A stretch of 64,000 nucleotides of DNA from positions 496,001 to 560,000 of the forward strand of contig OZ252252.1 in assembly GCA_965249745.1 (NCBI GenBank), given 5' to 3'. The notes beneath the pieces were generated by a model. The model was not told where the DNA came from and searched no databases. It saw only the letters and a list, made by a program, of their open reading frames with translations. This document shows, piece by piece, positions 8,973 through 17,776 of this stretch. The position numbers were made by a program, and so were the translations under genes. This DNA is from JANYHH01 sp965249745. Its GTDB lineage: Bacteria > Deinococcota > Deinococci > Deinococcales > JAAFIG01. The stretch's first letter is position 1. Every line of letters begins with the position of its first letter.

Positions 8973-9001
8973 ACCGTACAGCACCTCTAGCCGTTCGTCA
9001 A
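8973..9001 (-). promoter_or_regulatory. Promoter of the MarR gene inside the previous gene's last codons
   Basis: On the minus strand the -35 TTGACG (8996-9001) and the -10 TACGGT (8973-8978) are 17 bp apart. Six nt separate the -10 from ATG 8966. The -35 consists of the Leu-Thr codons near the end of the tyrosine phosphatase gene, so coding and promoter sequence overlap. Confidence 0.8.
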
Positions 9002-9424
9002 CCCATCCACCAATTCGCGCAATCGTACCTCGAGCAGTTGATAGGTTTGCTCAAAATCGTTCAGGTCGCCGTAGTACGGGTCGGGCAGCTCACGATCACC
9101 GAGCATCAACCGCATTCTGGACTTCGATTCCGGCAATCGCCGCTCGAGGTCGCGCAGGTTCGTCCGATCGGCCGCCAGAATCAGATCGAAACCGGCGTCG
9201 CCAATGCGAATCTCTCGAGCCACATGGTCAAAATCTGCCTCGTGACGCTCCAAAATGATAGTCGTGCGAGCATCCGCGCCCTGCCCCGCGTGCCAACCGC
9301 CCGTCCCCGCCGAATCCACACTGAACACATCCTCGAGACCGCGCTCACGGAGAAGTTGGCGAAAGATACCTTCCGCCATTGGACTGCGGCAGATGTTCCC
9401 AAGGCAGACGAAGAGAATCTTCAC
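8987..9424 (-). CDS. Low-molecular-weight protein tyrosine phosphatase
   Basis: This 145-residue cytoplasmic phosphatase removes phosphate from tyrosine, or from arginine in some members. The P-loop CLGNICRS gives the CX5R motif with Cys7 and Arg13. The general acid is in the conserved DPYYGD segment near the C-terminus. A catalytic Ser-Ala-Gly-Thr stretch (DSAGTGGWHAG) follows the first third, as in the family. The start is GTG at 9424 with TACACT 6 nt upstream and no Shine-Dalgarno, another leaderless candidate. No tyrosine kinase gene is nearby. Confidence 0.95.
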   Translation of the reverse strand: MKILFVCLGNICRSPMAEGIFRQLLRERGLEDVFSVDSAGTGGWHAGQGADARTTIILERHEADFDHVAREIRIGDAGFDLILAADRTNLRDLERRLPESKSRMRLMLGDRELPDPYYGDLNDFEQTYQLLEVRLRELVDGLTNG

Positions 9425-9561
9425 ACCCCGAGTGTACGAGAAGCGCGTGATTCTTCCGAAGGCTGCTCAAAATTTCTGGCAGCCCGTCAGACGCACCGGG
9501 CTACTCGAATTAACCCGTAGGATCAAGTCACGGTTTGAAGCGCAGGTGATACATTCAACCT

Positions 9562-9972
9562 ATGAAGAACTCTGCGACCGACACTCTTGACCCTATTGGC
9601 TTGCGCGGCGCGCCGCTAGAGACCTTGGAGGCGGTGCGGGCGGGACTGAGAAGCATAGATGTCAAGGACAGCATCGTGACGCTGATCGCGGACTGGCAGG
9701 GGCGGCGCGACTCGGCGCGATACGCGGTGCTGGTCAGGAACGGTGAGCGCAGCCTGCTCTCCGAGGATGCCTTCGGTGGGCGCTACGGCGCGGCGGGACA
9801 ACGGGCGCTGGCGGACCTCGTGACAATGCTAACCGACCGGGGTGCCAGCAACTTCAAGGAGTCCGTGCTCGCGCCGCACGAATTTTCACGACTGCTGGAA
9901 GACCCGACCGCCGAGCGCTTGCAGCACATCCTGGCGAACGCCAACCCGAGCGACCCCGAAATTTACCGCTGA
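9562..9972 (+). CDS. Conserved-looking hypothetical protein, 136 aa
   Basis: The protein is small, soluble and rich in Ala, Arg and Asp. There is no signal peptide, membrane segment or motif I recognise. The segment SIVTLIADWQGRRDSARYAVLVRNGERSLLSEDAFGG has the rhythm of a small alpha/beta domain. ATG at 9562 follows TACATT by 6 nt, the leaderless pattern seen in several genes here, which supports it as real. It stands between divergent and convergent neighbours (phosphatase on the left, hydrolase on the right) without operon partners. Function is unknown. Confidence 0.65.
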   Translation: MKNSATDTLDPIGLRGAPLETLEAVRAGLRSIDVKDSIVTLIADWQGRRDSARYAVLVRNGERSLLSEDAFGGRYGAAGQRALADLVTMLTDRGASNFKESVLAPHEFSRLLEDPTAERLQHILANANPSDPEIYR

Positions 9973-10088
9973 ACGCTCCAGGTCCACCCGCCGCCGCCGC
10001 ACCACCCCTCGAGCCGGTTGGTGTTTCCAGCTCAAGCTTCTATGCCTCCACCACAGGAAGCGACGAGTTGGTTTCAGATACTCGTGGG

Positions 10089-11525
10089 TTACTTGAAACT
10101 GAGCTTGCCTTGAGCAGCGCAGCTCACATCTGGTTTGACCGCTGAGTTCGCTAAGAACTGAGAGGCAATCCCGAAGCCGCACAGGTTCGTCAGGGAAACG
10201 CTGTGCGCCTGCCCTTTCATTTCCACGACCGTCGCGTTTTTCAAGCCCGCACTTGCCATCGCTAGGTATCGGCTGGGTGTGACCGGGTCGAACTCGCCTG
10301 CCATCAGGAGCGTCGGCACCTCGCTGACGAGGACGGTGTTCTCTAAGCCGCTCGGCGTTGTCAAACCCCAGGCCTGACAAACTGCGAAACCGCGCTCACT
10401 CGAGATGCTGGGAGCGTTTCCGATCGCGTCCGTCCAGCGCGGAAATTGCTGATACGTGGTGCGCAGGTTGGCGATGCTGGAAAAGGCGATCTCGCCCCGG
10501 CACTCGTGGCTGAAAAACGCGCCGATCGTAATGCCATCACTGACGGCTTGCGTGAACTGTTCCACGAAGGAGCCTTCCAGCACGTCGTACCGCTCTTGGC
10601 TAAGCGCGTAGATCAAATTCGGCAATTCTGTGATGCCCTGCGCGAAGTAGAGCGAACCCACGACCAATCCCAGCGCTCCGCTCCCATCCAAGTCGCTCGA
10701 GACACCGCCCAGCATGACCTTGGCGGGTTTGGCGTTCAGCTTCGTCACGAGGTCGTTCAGAGTTCGCTCGAGATTCGGGTATTTGCTGTTGCAGGTGGCG
10801 TCACCCGCGCAGGCTTTGAAGACCTTTTGGAGGCTCTCCTCCAAGGATCGCGGGGTGTCGGCGGCGCGGTCCACCTGCGGCGGGATAACGCTATCCAGCA
10901 CGACGGCGCGCAGGGCTTCCGGGTAAGAGCGCATGACCTCCTGCGCCAGCCGGGTTCCGTAGGAGACACCGAACAGCAGGATCTTGTTGAAGCCCAGCGC
11001 TAAACGTAAGTCGTTGACATCGGCGGCGCTCTCGGTGGCGTTGTAGGCGCTCAGGTCAACTCCCTGGGTTTTGAAGCGCTCGCCGCAGGTCACGAGTGCC
11101 TTGACTGCCATATCACCGACGGCAGCGCTCCCGGAGTTGTCAGAGCTGATCGCGTTATACTCCGGGCACTCGAGCACGGGCTGGGACAGACCCACGCCGC
11201 GCTGATCGAAGATCACCACGTCATAGCGCGGGAAAATCTGAGCTAAAACCGTGTACGCGGCAGCTTTCTCACCGGGTCCGCCGGTCAGAAACACGAGCGG
11301 GTCGGGGAATTTGTTGGCGGCTTTCGTTCGCACGACGGCCGTGAACAGTTTGATCGTCTTCGCAGTCTTGGCGGCTCGGTTTTCCGGCACAACCGTGAAA
11401 CCGCACTCGGTCGCGCTGACACCGCTCGGACAGGGGATTTTCTCGAAGGTGGGACGGGTTTGCGCCGACCCCAGGCTCGAGGAGGCGACTAGGGCAGTCA
11501 GGAAAACGGTGCCGATCGGATTCAC
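10089..11525 (-). CDS. Secreted alpha/beta hydrolase with TAP-like C-terminal domain
   Basis: This 478-residue exported hydrolase resembles tripeptidyl aminopeptidases and proline iminopeptidases of family S33. A signal peptide ends at about residue 21 (SLGSAQT). The oxyanion HGGPG-like element is LTGGPGEKAA. The nucleophile serine is in FGVSYGTRLA. The TAP-like C-terminal lid supplies Asp in GEFDPVTPSRY and His in KGQAHSVSLTN. Several cysteines suggest disulfides, consistent with export. GTG at 11525 follows a strong AAAGGAG by 6 nt. It probably releases N-terminal peptides from extracellular protein, fitting the many other peptidases in the window. Confidence 0.88.
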   Translation of the reverse strand: MNPIGTVFLTALVASSSLGSAQTRPTFEKIPCPSGVSATECGFTVVPENRAAKTAKTIKLFTAVVRTKAANKFPDPLVFLTGGPGEKAAAYTVLAQIFPRYDVVIFDQRGVGLSQPVLECPEYNAISSDNSGSAAVGDMAVKALVTCGERFKTQGVDLSAYNATESAADVNDLRLALGFNKILLFGVSYGTRLAQEVMRSYPEALRAVVLDSVIPPQVDRAADTPRSLEESLQKVFKACAGDATCNSKYPNLERTLNDLVTKLNAKPAKVMLGGVSSDLDGSGALGLVVGSLYFAQGITELPNLIYALSQERYDVLEGSFVEQFTQAVSDGITIGAFFSHECRGEIAFSSIANLRTTYQQFPRWTDAIGNAPSISSERGFAVCQAWGLTTPSGLENTVLVSEVPTLLMAGEFDPVTPSRYLAMASAGLKNATVVEMKGQAHSVSLTNLCGFGIASQFLANSAVKPDVSCAAQGKLSFK

Positions 11526-11595
11526 GGGAAACTCCTTTGAGACTCAATAAGGGTGAATTGGCGATCTCGAGAGTCAACCGCACCTCGAGTCTGGC

Positions 11596-12825
11596 TCAGT
11601 TGCGGAACAGCACTTGTTCGCTACGGAAGTTTCGCAATGCCAGCAAAGCGGTCAGGACCGCTAATACCAGATTGCTCAGCACGATTACCAGCACCATCTC
11701 AGCGGTGGATTTTCCTTTCACCACGTCCAGAATTCCGATCACACTGCCGACGATTGGCACGGCGTAGAGCGCGGTTCCTCGAGCGATGAAATCCCCGAAT
11801 TGGAGCGCCACGCTGACCAGTTGCGACACGAGTTGCACCGGGACCAGGTAGGTTTGCGCCTCTTTGAAGGAGCGGGCGTAAATGCAGATGCTGACCAGCA
11901 AACCGCTCAGCATCAGCGCCACCGAGACGCCGATCAGCATCATCTGCGCGAAACCCGCCACGCCCAGGTTCAGGTTGCCGCCCAGGAGTTGCGCGAACTC
12001 ACCGCCGCTTTTTTTGGCAAAGGTGGCCAATACCCAAGGGCTGATGGCGCTGGTGAAGACGAAGGCTAAGATTTGCACCGTCACGGTGAAGAGGGCGTAC
12101 AGTGTGGTCGCCAGGAGCTTTCCCAGCACGACCTCGGAGCGCAGGACCGGACTGACCAGCAGGATTTCCAAGCTGCCACGCTCCTTTTCCCCGGCGGTGG
12201 CATCAATCGCAATCGTGGACGCGCCACCGATAATGCTGATGAATAGCAGCATCGGGAAGATGAAAGCGAAGAAGCCGCCCGCCTTTTCTGCTACCGTGTC
12301 GGCGCTGACCGCTTTGGTGACGATCGGTTCCAACGTGTCCGGCGGCAAGTTGAGCTGTCGCAGTTTGGTTAGCACTAAACTTTTGGAATACGACCCGATC
12401 AAGTCTTCGATCTTGCGCTGGATGATATTGCCGCGTTGATTGCTGAGCTTGGCATAAATCTCCAAGGGTATGCTCTTGCCGCCCGCCACCGTTGGCAGCC
12501 CGGACGCGGGGACTTTGATAACGGCATCCACATCACCGCGTTGAATCGCGGGCACGGTTTCGGTCACCGCAATTAACTTCACCCCGTTCTGCCCCTCGAG
12601 GATGGTTCTCAGCGGTGCGGGCAGGCGTTCCAGCCCGATCACGCCGACTGTCTGACGTTTCTCCTGCTCACCGCCCAGGGTCTGCGACAAGATCAGCGGA
12701 AAGCCCAACAGGAACAGCGGCGTGATAATGAAAGTCGTGACGATGCTGCTACGAAAGGCGCGGCGGTCACGCACGGCCGACAGCAATTCCTTGAATGCCA
12801 CCCGCCAGATGAAGTTAAGCCGCAC
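11596..12825 (-). CDS. ABC-2 type permease, NatB-like
   Basis: This 409-residue membrane protein pairs with the ATPase encoded just upstream. It has one N-terminal transmembrane helix (about residues 27-48), then an extracytoplasmic domain of some 150 residues. A cluster of five to six helices starts at about residue 185 with the motif IAIDATAGEKERGSLEILLVSP, which is diagnostic of NatB/ABC-2 exporters. B. subtilis NatAB exports Na+, but substrates of most relatives are unknown. The start overlaps the end of the ATPase gene by 11 bp, so the two are co-translated. Confidence 0.9.
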   Translation of the reverse strand: MRLNFIWRVAFKELLSAVRDRRAFRSSIVTTFIITPLFLLGFPLILSQTLGGEQEKRQTVGVIGLERLPAPLRTILEGQNGVKLIAVTETVPAIQRGDVDAVIKVPASGLPTVAGGKSIPLEIYAKLSNQRGNIIQRKIEDLIGSYSKSLVLTKLRQLNLPPDTLEPIVTKAVSADTVAEKAGGFFAFIFPMLLFISIIGGASTIAIDATAGEKERGSLEILLVSPVLRSEVVLGKLLATTLYALFTVTVQILAFVFTSAISPWVLATFAKKSGGEFAQLLGGNLNLGVAGFAQMMLIGVSVALMLSGLLVSICIYARSFKEAQTYLVPVQLVSQLVSVALQFGDFIARGTALYAVPIVGSVIGILDVVKGKSTAEMVLVIVLSNLVLAVLTALLALRNFRSEQVLFRN

Positions 12826-13549
12826 GCGCCACCCCTCGAGTCAATCTGAAAAACGCTTCTTCCAAATTGGCCGCGCCGACGCTCGTTTTTAGATTGCCCA
12901 AGCTGTCCTCCGCGACCAACTTTCCGTGATCAATGATTGCGGCCCGCTCGCATAACTCCTCGGCTTCGGCCATGATGTGCGTGCTGTACAGCACGACCCT
13001 CGAGGAATTCTTGTACGCCCTGGCAAATTCCAGCACCGCCCGGCGCGCCACGACATCCAATCCGTTCGTGGCCTCGTCCAGCACCAGCACGGGCGGGTTG
13101 TGCAGTACGGCTCGGGCGATCACGATCTTCTGCTTCATGCCGGTGCTGTACTCCCCGGCCCGGCGGTCCAGCAACTCGTTCATCTCCAATGCCCCCTCGA
13201 GTTCCTTGATGCGCCGCGCGGTGTCCACTTTTCCGAGGTTGTAAAACCCGGCGAAGTACTGCAAGATCTCGCGGCCGGTCAGGCGGTCGTATAAGCCCAT
13301 GCCGCCGTTGACCACGCCGATGCTGCGGCGCACCTCGGCGGGTTGCCGCTGCACGTCGAAACCCGCCACGGTCGCACTGCCACCGGTTGGCTCCAGCAGG
13401 GTGGCGAGCATTCGTAGCGTCGTGGTCTTACCCGCGCCATTCGGTCCGAGCAGCCCGTAGATTTCCCCAGCTCTCGCGGAAAAACTCAGGTCGTCCACGG
13501 CGACCACCTTGGCGTTGAAGCGCTTACTGAGATGCTGAACTTCGATCAC
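12815..13549 (-). CDS. ABC transporter ATP-binding protein, NatA-like
   Basis: This 244-residue ATPase subunit has Walker A GPNGAGKTT near residue 35. The signature is YSTGMKQKI, a TGM variant of LSGGQ. Walker B is VLVLDEATNGLD, with the switch His in YSTHIMAEAEEL. The TGMKQK signature and the VVNGGMGLYDRLTGREIL stretch are typical of NatA. It energises the downstream permease in a two-gene operon. GTG at 13549 follows GGGGAG closely. Confidence 0.93.
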   Translation of the reverse strand: MIEVQHLSKRFNAKVVAVDDLSFSARAGEIYGLLGPNGAGKTTTLRMLATLLEPTGGSATVAGFDVQRQPAEVRRSIGVVNGGMGLYDRLTGREILQYFAGFYNLGKVDTARRIKELEGALEMNELLDRRAGEYSTGMKQKIVIARAVLHNPPVLVLDEATNGLDVVARRAVLEFARAYKNSSRVVLYSTHIMAEAEELCERAAIIDHGKLVAEDSLGNLKTSVGAANLEEAFFRLTRGVARAA

Positions 13550-13711
13550 GTGACTCCCCTGGGGCGGTCAAAGCTTGGGTTCATGGCAGTTCTACGAGCC
13601 TTCCCGGGGGAAAGTTTCAAGCGTCCCGTTCGTGGCATGATGGGTACTCTCTATCATGGATAGGTTCAATCTGCCATGAAAGAGCCATCGGCAAATAGCG
13701 TCCCACGAATC

Positions 13712-13747
13712 CGTAGGGGTTTGCCACGGCAAACCCGGCCACCAACG
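13712..13747 (+). repeat. GTAGGGG dispersed intergenic repeat, copy 3
   Basis: It reads CGTAGGGGTTTGCCACGG then CAAACCCGGCCACCAACG. GGGTTTGCC and GGCAAACCC form a 9-bp hairpin. It is closest to copy 1 and shares the GCCACCAACG tail with copy 2. Confidence 0.75.
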
Positions 13748-14016
13748 CCGCTGCTCGAGACATTCCAAGCAATATCGCTCGAGACGAAGGTCAAGGGCAG
13801 CTCGCTCCGCGTACTATCTCTCTGTGTGCAGGGCGCAACGCTTCTCTCACCCCTCCCTTCAGCGAGGACCTCCTCTCATTGAGGGAGGCAGGGCGACGGG
13901 CAGGCTCGCTCGAGTTTGAGGTTGAGACACGACGATATCGAACTGTTCTTCCAGCAAAATCTGATCTCTCCGGCTCGAGACCTGCTCATCCCAGCCACTC
14001 GAGCCATTCCTGACCG

Positions 14017-14045
14017 GGCGCGGCAGTGTTAACGACTGCCGCGCC
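14017..14045 (-). terminator. Hairpin terminator after agmatine deiminase
   Basis: GGCGCGGCAGT (14017-14027) and ACTGCCGCGCC (14035-14045) form a perfect 11-bp stem with a 7-nt loop. It begins 3 nt past the stop codon of the gene that ends at 14048. No clear U tract follows, so efficiency is uncertain. Confidence 0.6.
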
Positions 14046-14047
14046 AT

Positions 14048-15109
14048 TTAATCGCCGTTCCACATCTGACCCACGGGCTGCTGCTGGGTGACGCAGTGGA
14101 AGCTGCCGCCCCCGGTGATGAGCGCCCGTGATGGGCAGCCGATCACCTCGCGGTCTGGGAAAAGTGGCCGCAAGATTTCCAGCGCGCGCTCGTCGTTCGG
14201 ATCGTCATAGAGGGGTACGATCACGCAACCGTTACCGATATAGAAATTCGCGTAGGTCGGCGGTAGGCGGTCGCCTTCCAGCCCTTCGAGCCGCGCTAGG
14301 TCACCCTTTAACTCGAGGCGGTTCCTAGGAAGCGGCAGGGTCACGATCTGAAACGGTTGTCCGTGAGGGTCGGTGAAGCCGCGCAGCAGTTTCAAGTTTT
14401 CTTCGAGGACCGCGAAATTGGGATCGGTCTCGTCCTCAGAGAGGCAGGTGACAATCGTCCGCTCCGAAGCGAAACGTGTGATCGTGTCCACGTGACCGTC
14501 GGTGTGATCGTTTTCCAGCCCGTCCCCCAGCCACAACACTTTTTCTATGCCCAAGTAATCCCCCAGCGCCCGCTCGAGATCAGCCTCGGAGTGTTCGGGA
14601 TTGCGGTGTTTCTCCAGCAGACATTGCCGGGTTGTCAGCAGTACGCCCGCGCCGTTCACCTCGAGCGCCCCGCCCTCCATGACCAGATCGGGTTGGAAGC
14701 GTCTGGCTTTCAATACGTCTGTCACGAATACGGGAACGAGGTCGTCCAGACTCGCTTCAAATTTCTCGCCCCAGCCGTTGAACTTCCAGTCGGTCGCCGC
14801 GACCTCACCGTTTTTCGTCACGAAAATCGGAGCGCAATCGCGGAACCAGACATCGTTGTGGGCGTGCCGATGGAAGCGCACGTTCGCCCCCTCGAGTCGC
14901 CGCCGGGCATCGTGTTCGGCTTCCTCGGAACGCACCAGCAGTTCCACGCGCTCGAATCGGGCGATGGTGCGCACCAAACCGGCGTAATCTTGGCGCACAG
15001 GCTCTAAATTCCCGAGCCATTGCGCGTCGTCCGCCGGGTAACCCATCCAGACCGCCGCGTGCGGGTCCCACTCTGGTGGCATGGAAAATCCGAGTTCCCT
15101 GGGCGTCAT
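14048..15109 (-). CDS. aguA: Agmatine deiminase
   Basis: This 353-residue enzyme of the guanidine-modifying superfamily converts agmatine to N-carbamoylputrescine and ammonia in polyamine synthesis from arginine. The nucleophile is Cys339 in GGGSFHCVTQQQP. Other catalytic elements are EGGALEVNG, the HTDGHVD pair, and NDVWFRDCAPIF near the N-terminus. The N-terminus MTPRELGFSMPPEW is the family one. ATG at 15109 is preferred over a GTG 18 nt upstream, because TATTCT lies exactly 6 nt before it (leaderless pattern). No aguB homologue is in the window. Putrescine made this way could feed the gabT/gabD route at 51.7-58.4 kb. Confidence 0.95.
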   Translation of the reverse strand: MTPRELGFSMPPEWDPHAAVWMGYPADDAQWLGNLEPVRQDYAGLVRTIARFERVELLVRSEEAEHDARRRLEGANVRFHRHAHNDVWFRDCAPIFVTKNGEVAATDWKFNGWGEKFEASLDDLVPVFVTDVLKARRFQPDLVMEGGALEVNGAGVLLTTRQCLLEKHRNPEHSEADLERALGDYLGIEKVLWLGDGLENDHTDGHVDTITRFASERTIVTCLSEDETDPNFAVLEENLKLLRGFTDPHGQPFQIVTLPLPRNRLELKGDLARLEGLEGDRLPPTYANFYIGNGCVIVPLYDDPNDERALEILRPLFPDREVIGCPSRALITGGGSFHCVTQQQPVGQMWNGD

Positions 15110-15201
15110 AGCTTCAGAATACGACACGTGCCCTACCGTCGCCGCCAGTTTTGAAGACAGGCTCGAGACGTGAAAAACCCCTCCAGTTCCAGTAATGGAA
15201 A

Positions 15202-15225
15202 ACGAGGGACACGAATGCCCCTCGT
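15202..15225 (-). terminator. Intrinsic terminator after the S41 peptidase
   Basis: On the minus strand ACGAGGG and CCCTCGT (arms 15219-15225 and 15202-15208) form a 7-bp stem with a 10-nt loop, followed by TTTTCC. It lies 25 bp past the stop at 15251. Confidence 0.7.
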
Positions 15226-15250
15226 CAACGCCAACTCGGACTTTACTCCC

Positions 15251-16648
15251 TCACAAGCCGCTCGAGAATCCGAAGCTGTGCCCCAAGGGGCGCTGCATTT
15301 CCAGCAATGCGTTTGCGGCAGGAGCCGAAACTATAGCGGCTGGTGCGTTCAGCGTCATGACAGCTTTTTCCAGCAGCGAATCGCGCCCCGTGTCCAGCAA
15401 CTCGAGTTCGTAATCTGGCGTCAGGATGTCCGGCGTGATTCGGGTGGGCAAGGACGAACCATCAGGCCACAGGGCGCGCAAGGTCGGGATTCCCAGGGCC
15501 CCGCCGTTCGCCAAACCAAAGCGGGCGGTATTGGTGTTCCCGACTCCCACGGTTGGCTCACCAATAATTGGGCCGCGCTTGTTGCGCTGCATGTAGGCCG
15601 CGAAGTACTCGCAACCGCTGGCACAACCGCCGTCCACCAGGGTCACTAATGGTCCCCGGTACAGCACCGGATTCGTGACGCTCGCTCCGGTCTGACTCGA
15701 GCCGCCGTTGCGGGTGAAGGCCTTATTCAAGCTATACCCGAATTCCAGCGTGTCACGGTCCGCGTTGTAGCGCGGCGTGAAGCGAAACGATTCCACGTTC
15801 TCTAGGAACGCCCCGACGGCAATCAGCATTTCATAGGCGCTGCCACCGCCGTTGCCGCGCATGTTGAAGATCACGCCCTTCGCCCCTCGAGCCATCGCGT
15901 CGCGCAAGAGGTCGTGCAGGCGCTGACCGACGCCCTGAATCAGGTAATCGCGCAGGCTGATGACGGCGATACCGTCGGGGCGAAGTTCCAGCGTTGGGAA
16001 CTGCGACAGGTTGATGATCTCGCCTTTCAGGTTGATGTCCAAACGTTGACGGTCGGTACCGCGCACGAGCATCATGGTCACGGTCTCACCCCCGCGAATC
16101 CGGGCGCTAAAATCAGCGATTGCCGCCTGATACGTTTCCGGTGTGGCATACGAACTGAAGAGCGTCCCGTTGACGCCGATCCAGCGGTCACCGTACCGAA
16201 TGCCCGCTTTCTCGGCGGGGCTGCCAGGGATGACATTGGTGATGAGCCGATCCTGGGTGATGAGCTTGCCGTCCTTGTCCGAGAACCCCCGGTGTTGCAA
16301 CCCAATGCGCGGCGATGGGCTGGTGTTCGCACCCTGCCGGTTCGCCTGTTCCGCTTTCACGTCTTGCGCGGTGAGGTAATAGGAGTGCGGGTCTTGCAGA
16401 CTGGCCAGCATCTCCGCGATGATCGGCTCCGCCTTGTCGTAGCCGCAAGTGTCAACCGCGGGCGCACAGGACATCGCCAACTTCGCGGCGTAACTATCCC
16501 CGAGCGCCTTCAAATCGGTCGTGCTGGGCCCGAAGTACTGCGTCTCCAAATACTGCCGCGCCTGAGCGAGCAGGTCGGTGGCCGGACTGGCCAGGGCTGC
16601 GCCTGTTAGAGACAGCCCTATTAGCGTCGTCAGAATGGTCCTTTTCAC
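15251..16648 (-). CDS. Secreted S41 (C-terminal processing) peptidase, copy 1
   Basis: This 465-residue exported serine peptidase has a signal peptide cleaved after ALA (about residue 20). A helical N-terminal region with paired cysteines follows. A PDZ-like domain lies at about residues 120-200 (VIPGSPAEKAGIRYGDRWIGVNG). The S41 core starts near residue 220. The nucleophile is the serine in GGCASGCEYFA, and the Lys is likely in RNKRGPIIGE. It is a close paralogue of the protein at 26409-27932. The two enclose the toxin locus, with a third S41 gene beyond. S41 tail-specific proteases degrade or mature periplasmic proteins. Its terminator lies just downstream. Confidence 0.92.
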   Translation of the reverse strand: MKRTILTTLIGLSLTGAALASPATDLLAQARQYLETQYFGPSTTDLKALGDSYAAKLAMSCAPAVDTCGYDKAEPIIAEMLASLQDPHSYYLTAQDVKAEQANRQGANTSPSPRIGLQHRGFSDKDGKLITQDRLITNVIPGSPAEKAGIRYGDRWIGVNGTLFSSYATPETYQAAIADFSARIRGGETVTMMLVRGTDRQRLDINLKGEIINLSQFPTLELRPDGIAVISLRDYLIQGVGQRLHDLLRDAMARGAKGVIFNMRGNGGGSAYEMLIAVGAFLENVESFRFTPRYNADRDTLEFGYSLNKAFTRNGGSSQTGASVTNPVLYRGPLVTLVDGGCASGCEYFAAYMQRNKRGPIIGEPTVGVGNTNTARFGLANGGALGIPTLRALWPDGSSLPTRITPDILTPDYELELLDTGRDSLLEKAVMTLNAPAAIVSAPAANALLEMQRPLGHSFGFSSGL

Positions 16649-16951
16649 CGCAGAATTCTACGTGCCAATCCTAACTACCTTTGTAAGACTCGAGGCTGGA
16701 GTCTTGAGATAAATAGAACCCCGCACTCATAGTATGAGGTGCTGCGGTCGCTCAAAACGAAATCGAAAGGAGAGGATGTGAAAGTTGCCTCGAGAACTTG
16801 CGACTGATTCCAATCTCACGAATCCGAGTTGGTTTTTTAATTGGCTCGAGTTTTCAAGGGCGCAACTCGAGTTGGGAAACTACCCCTTGACCTAACCGCG
16901 ATTGCCATGATCTGGACATTCTACCTTGAGCCACTACCGACGATCACACAT
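16649..16951. other. Spacer upstream of S41 copy 1
   Basis: There is no confident gene. Two small inverted repeats are visible: AAGACTC/GAGTCTT at 16685-16705, and a bulged hairpin around CCGCACTCAT...TGCGG at 16721-16746. A perfect CAACTCGAGTTG palindrome lies near 16866. A 9-codon plus-strand frame with a good ribosome site (GTG at 16778) is too short to call. The right end borders the SUKH fragment. Confidence 0.5.
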
Positions 16952-17224
16952 CTACAATCCCTCGAGCCACACTGTGTAGCTTTCAGCAAGCCAGGTGTTC
17001 GCGGAACCGTCGCGCCACCACAAGAACACTTGACCAACGCTTCCACGCTCATCTGGATCGGTGTCAAGGCAGAGAAAATTACCGCCATCTCCAGCAACCC
17101 GAATCCAATCTGCGTTCCGGATTTGTGATTTCACTGGTCGCACGGATTCACCCTCGTCCAGATCAACGCCGGATTCCACGAGGTCTGGTGTGACTCTTTC
17201 ATTTCGCACTGAGGCAAATCCCAA
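16952..17224 (-). pseudogene. Truncated SUKH (SMI1/KNR4) immunity gene remnant
   Basis: About 80 codons match only the C-terminal half of the neighbouring SUKH proteins. The LDEGESVRPVKSQIRNADWIRVA segment corresponds to LGEGESIGPVKPRLWSERWIPFA at 21615-22172. The conserved FLCLDTDPDERGSVGQV block is followed by a shortened tail ending WLEGL. The N-terminal half is missing, and the frame begins inside the end of the exported-protein gene at 17199. It is best read as the last scar of the toxin/immunity array, although expression as a short protein cannot be excluded. Confidence 0.7.
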
Positions 17225-17693
17225 TGGCTTCTTCTGTCACCGCTCGAGGCGCATCGAACGCACTGCATTCAATCCAGCCTGACGACACGTTCAGCACGAC
17301 GGTTGCCGTCCGAAACACCTCGTGTCGCTTACTCGCGTAAAAAATCATCGAGCCACGAACCACGAATCCGTTCCTCACCGGTTGCAGCCTGGCTTCGGTC
17401 CACACCATGCCAAGCTGATCGAAATCCTTCGTCAACAATTTCTTTGCAAAGGCGGCTGCATTGGTCGGTTTCTCGGTGGCGAGCGGAGTCACGTAGGCGC
17501 TGTGGTACAGCGTCGAACCGTCGGGATCGCGGACGGAGCGTTCGAGCTTCAGTCCCAACGGAATGTTCTGACGCGTCCACATCGGGCGGAGCGTCAGCGA
17601 TAAACGCTGAACGGCTTGCCTGTCATCCTCGGACTGGGCGTGAACGGTCATTGCCAGGACGAGCAGCAGACCCGTGACCACACTGATATTCAT
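17199..17693 (-). CDS. Small exported protein of unknown function
   Basis: This 164-residue protein has a signal peptide (MNISVVTGLLLVLAMTVHAQ, cleavage near residue 20) and no membrane segments after it. ATG at 17693 is chosen because it begins the signal sequence and follows AGGAG by 6 nt. A frame 28 codons longer exists but lacks these. I do not recognise a domain. It lies at the downstream end of the toxin array, between an SUKH gene and an SUKH remnant. It could be unrelated cargo or an immunity protein acting outside the cytoplasm (speculative). Confidence 0.7.
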   Translation of the reverse strand: MNISVVTGLLLVLAMTVHAQSEDDRQAVQRLSLTLRPMWTRQNIPLGLKLERSVRDPDGSTLYHSAYVTPLATEKPTNAAAFAKKLLTKDFDQLGMVWTEARLQPVRNGFVVRGSMIFYASKRHEVFRTATVVLNVSSGWIECSAFDAPRAVTEEAIGICLSAK

Positions 17694-17776
17694 TCGTACT
17701 CCTGTCGCGTTTTCAACACGGGTCTCACGAGCGTTCTGCTCTTCAAGGCTCGAGCGCATCCGACACGTTGAATCCA

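Larger units (their letters stand above)
13550..14047. other. Intergenic spacer with dispersed repeats, about 500 bp
   Basis: The spacer lies between the NatA-like gene and agmatine deiminase, both on the minus strand. It holds a GTAGGGG repeat (13712-13747) and a CCCTCCC/GAGGGAGG inverted stretch at about 13850-13890. Several CTCGAG sites are present, as is the terminator hairpin of agmatine deiminase at its right end. A 68-codon frame across it is only translated repeat. Confidence 0.65.

Noticed and set aside
13676..13882. 68-codon plus-strand frame
   Set aside because: It is translation of the GTAGGGG repeat and CTCGAG-rich spacer, without ribosome site or similarity.
16778..16807. Nine-codon frame with a good Shine-Dalgarno (GTG start)
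   Set aside because: Too short to support, and no downstream gene on that strand for which it could be a leader peptide.
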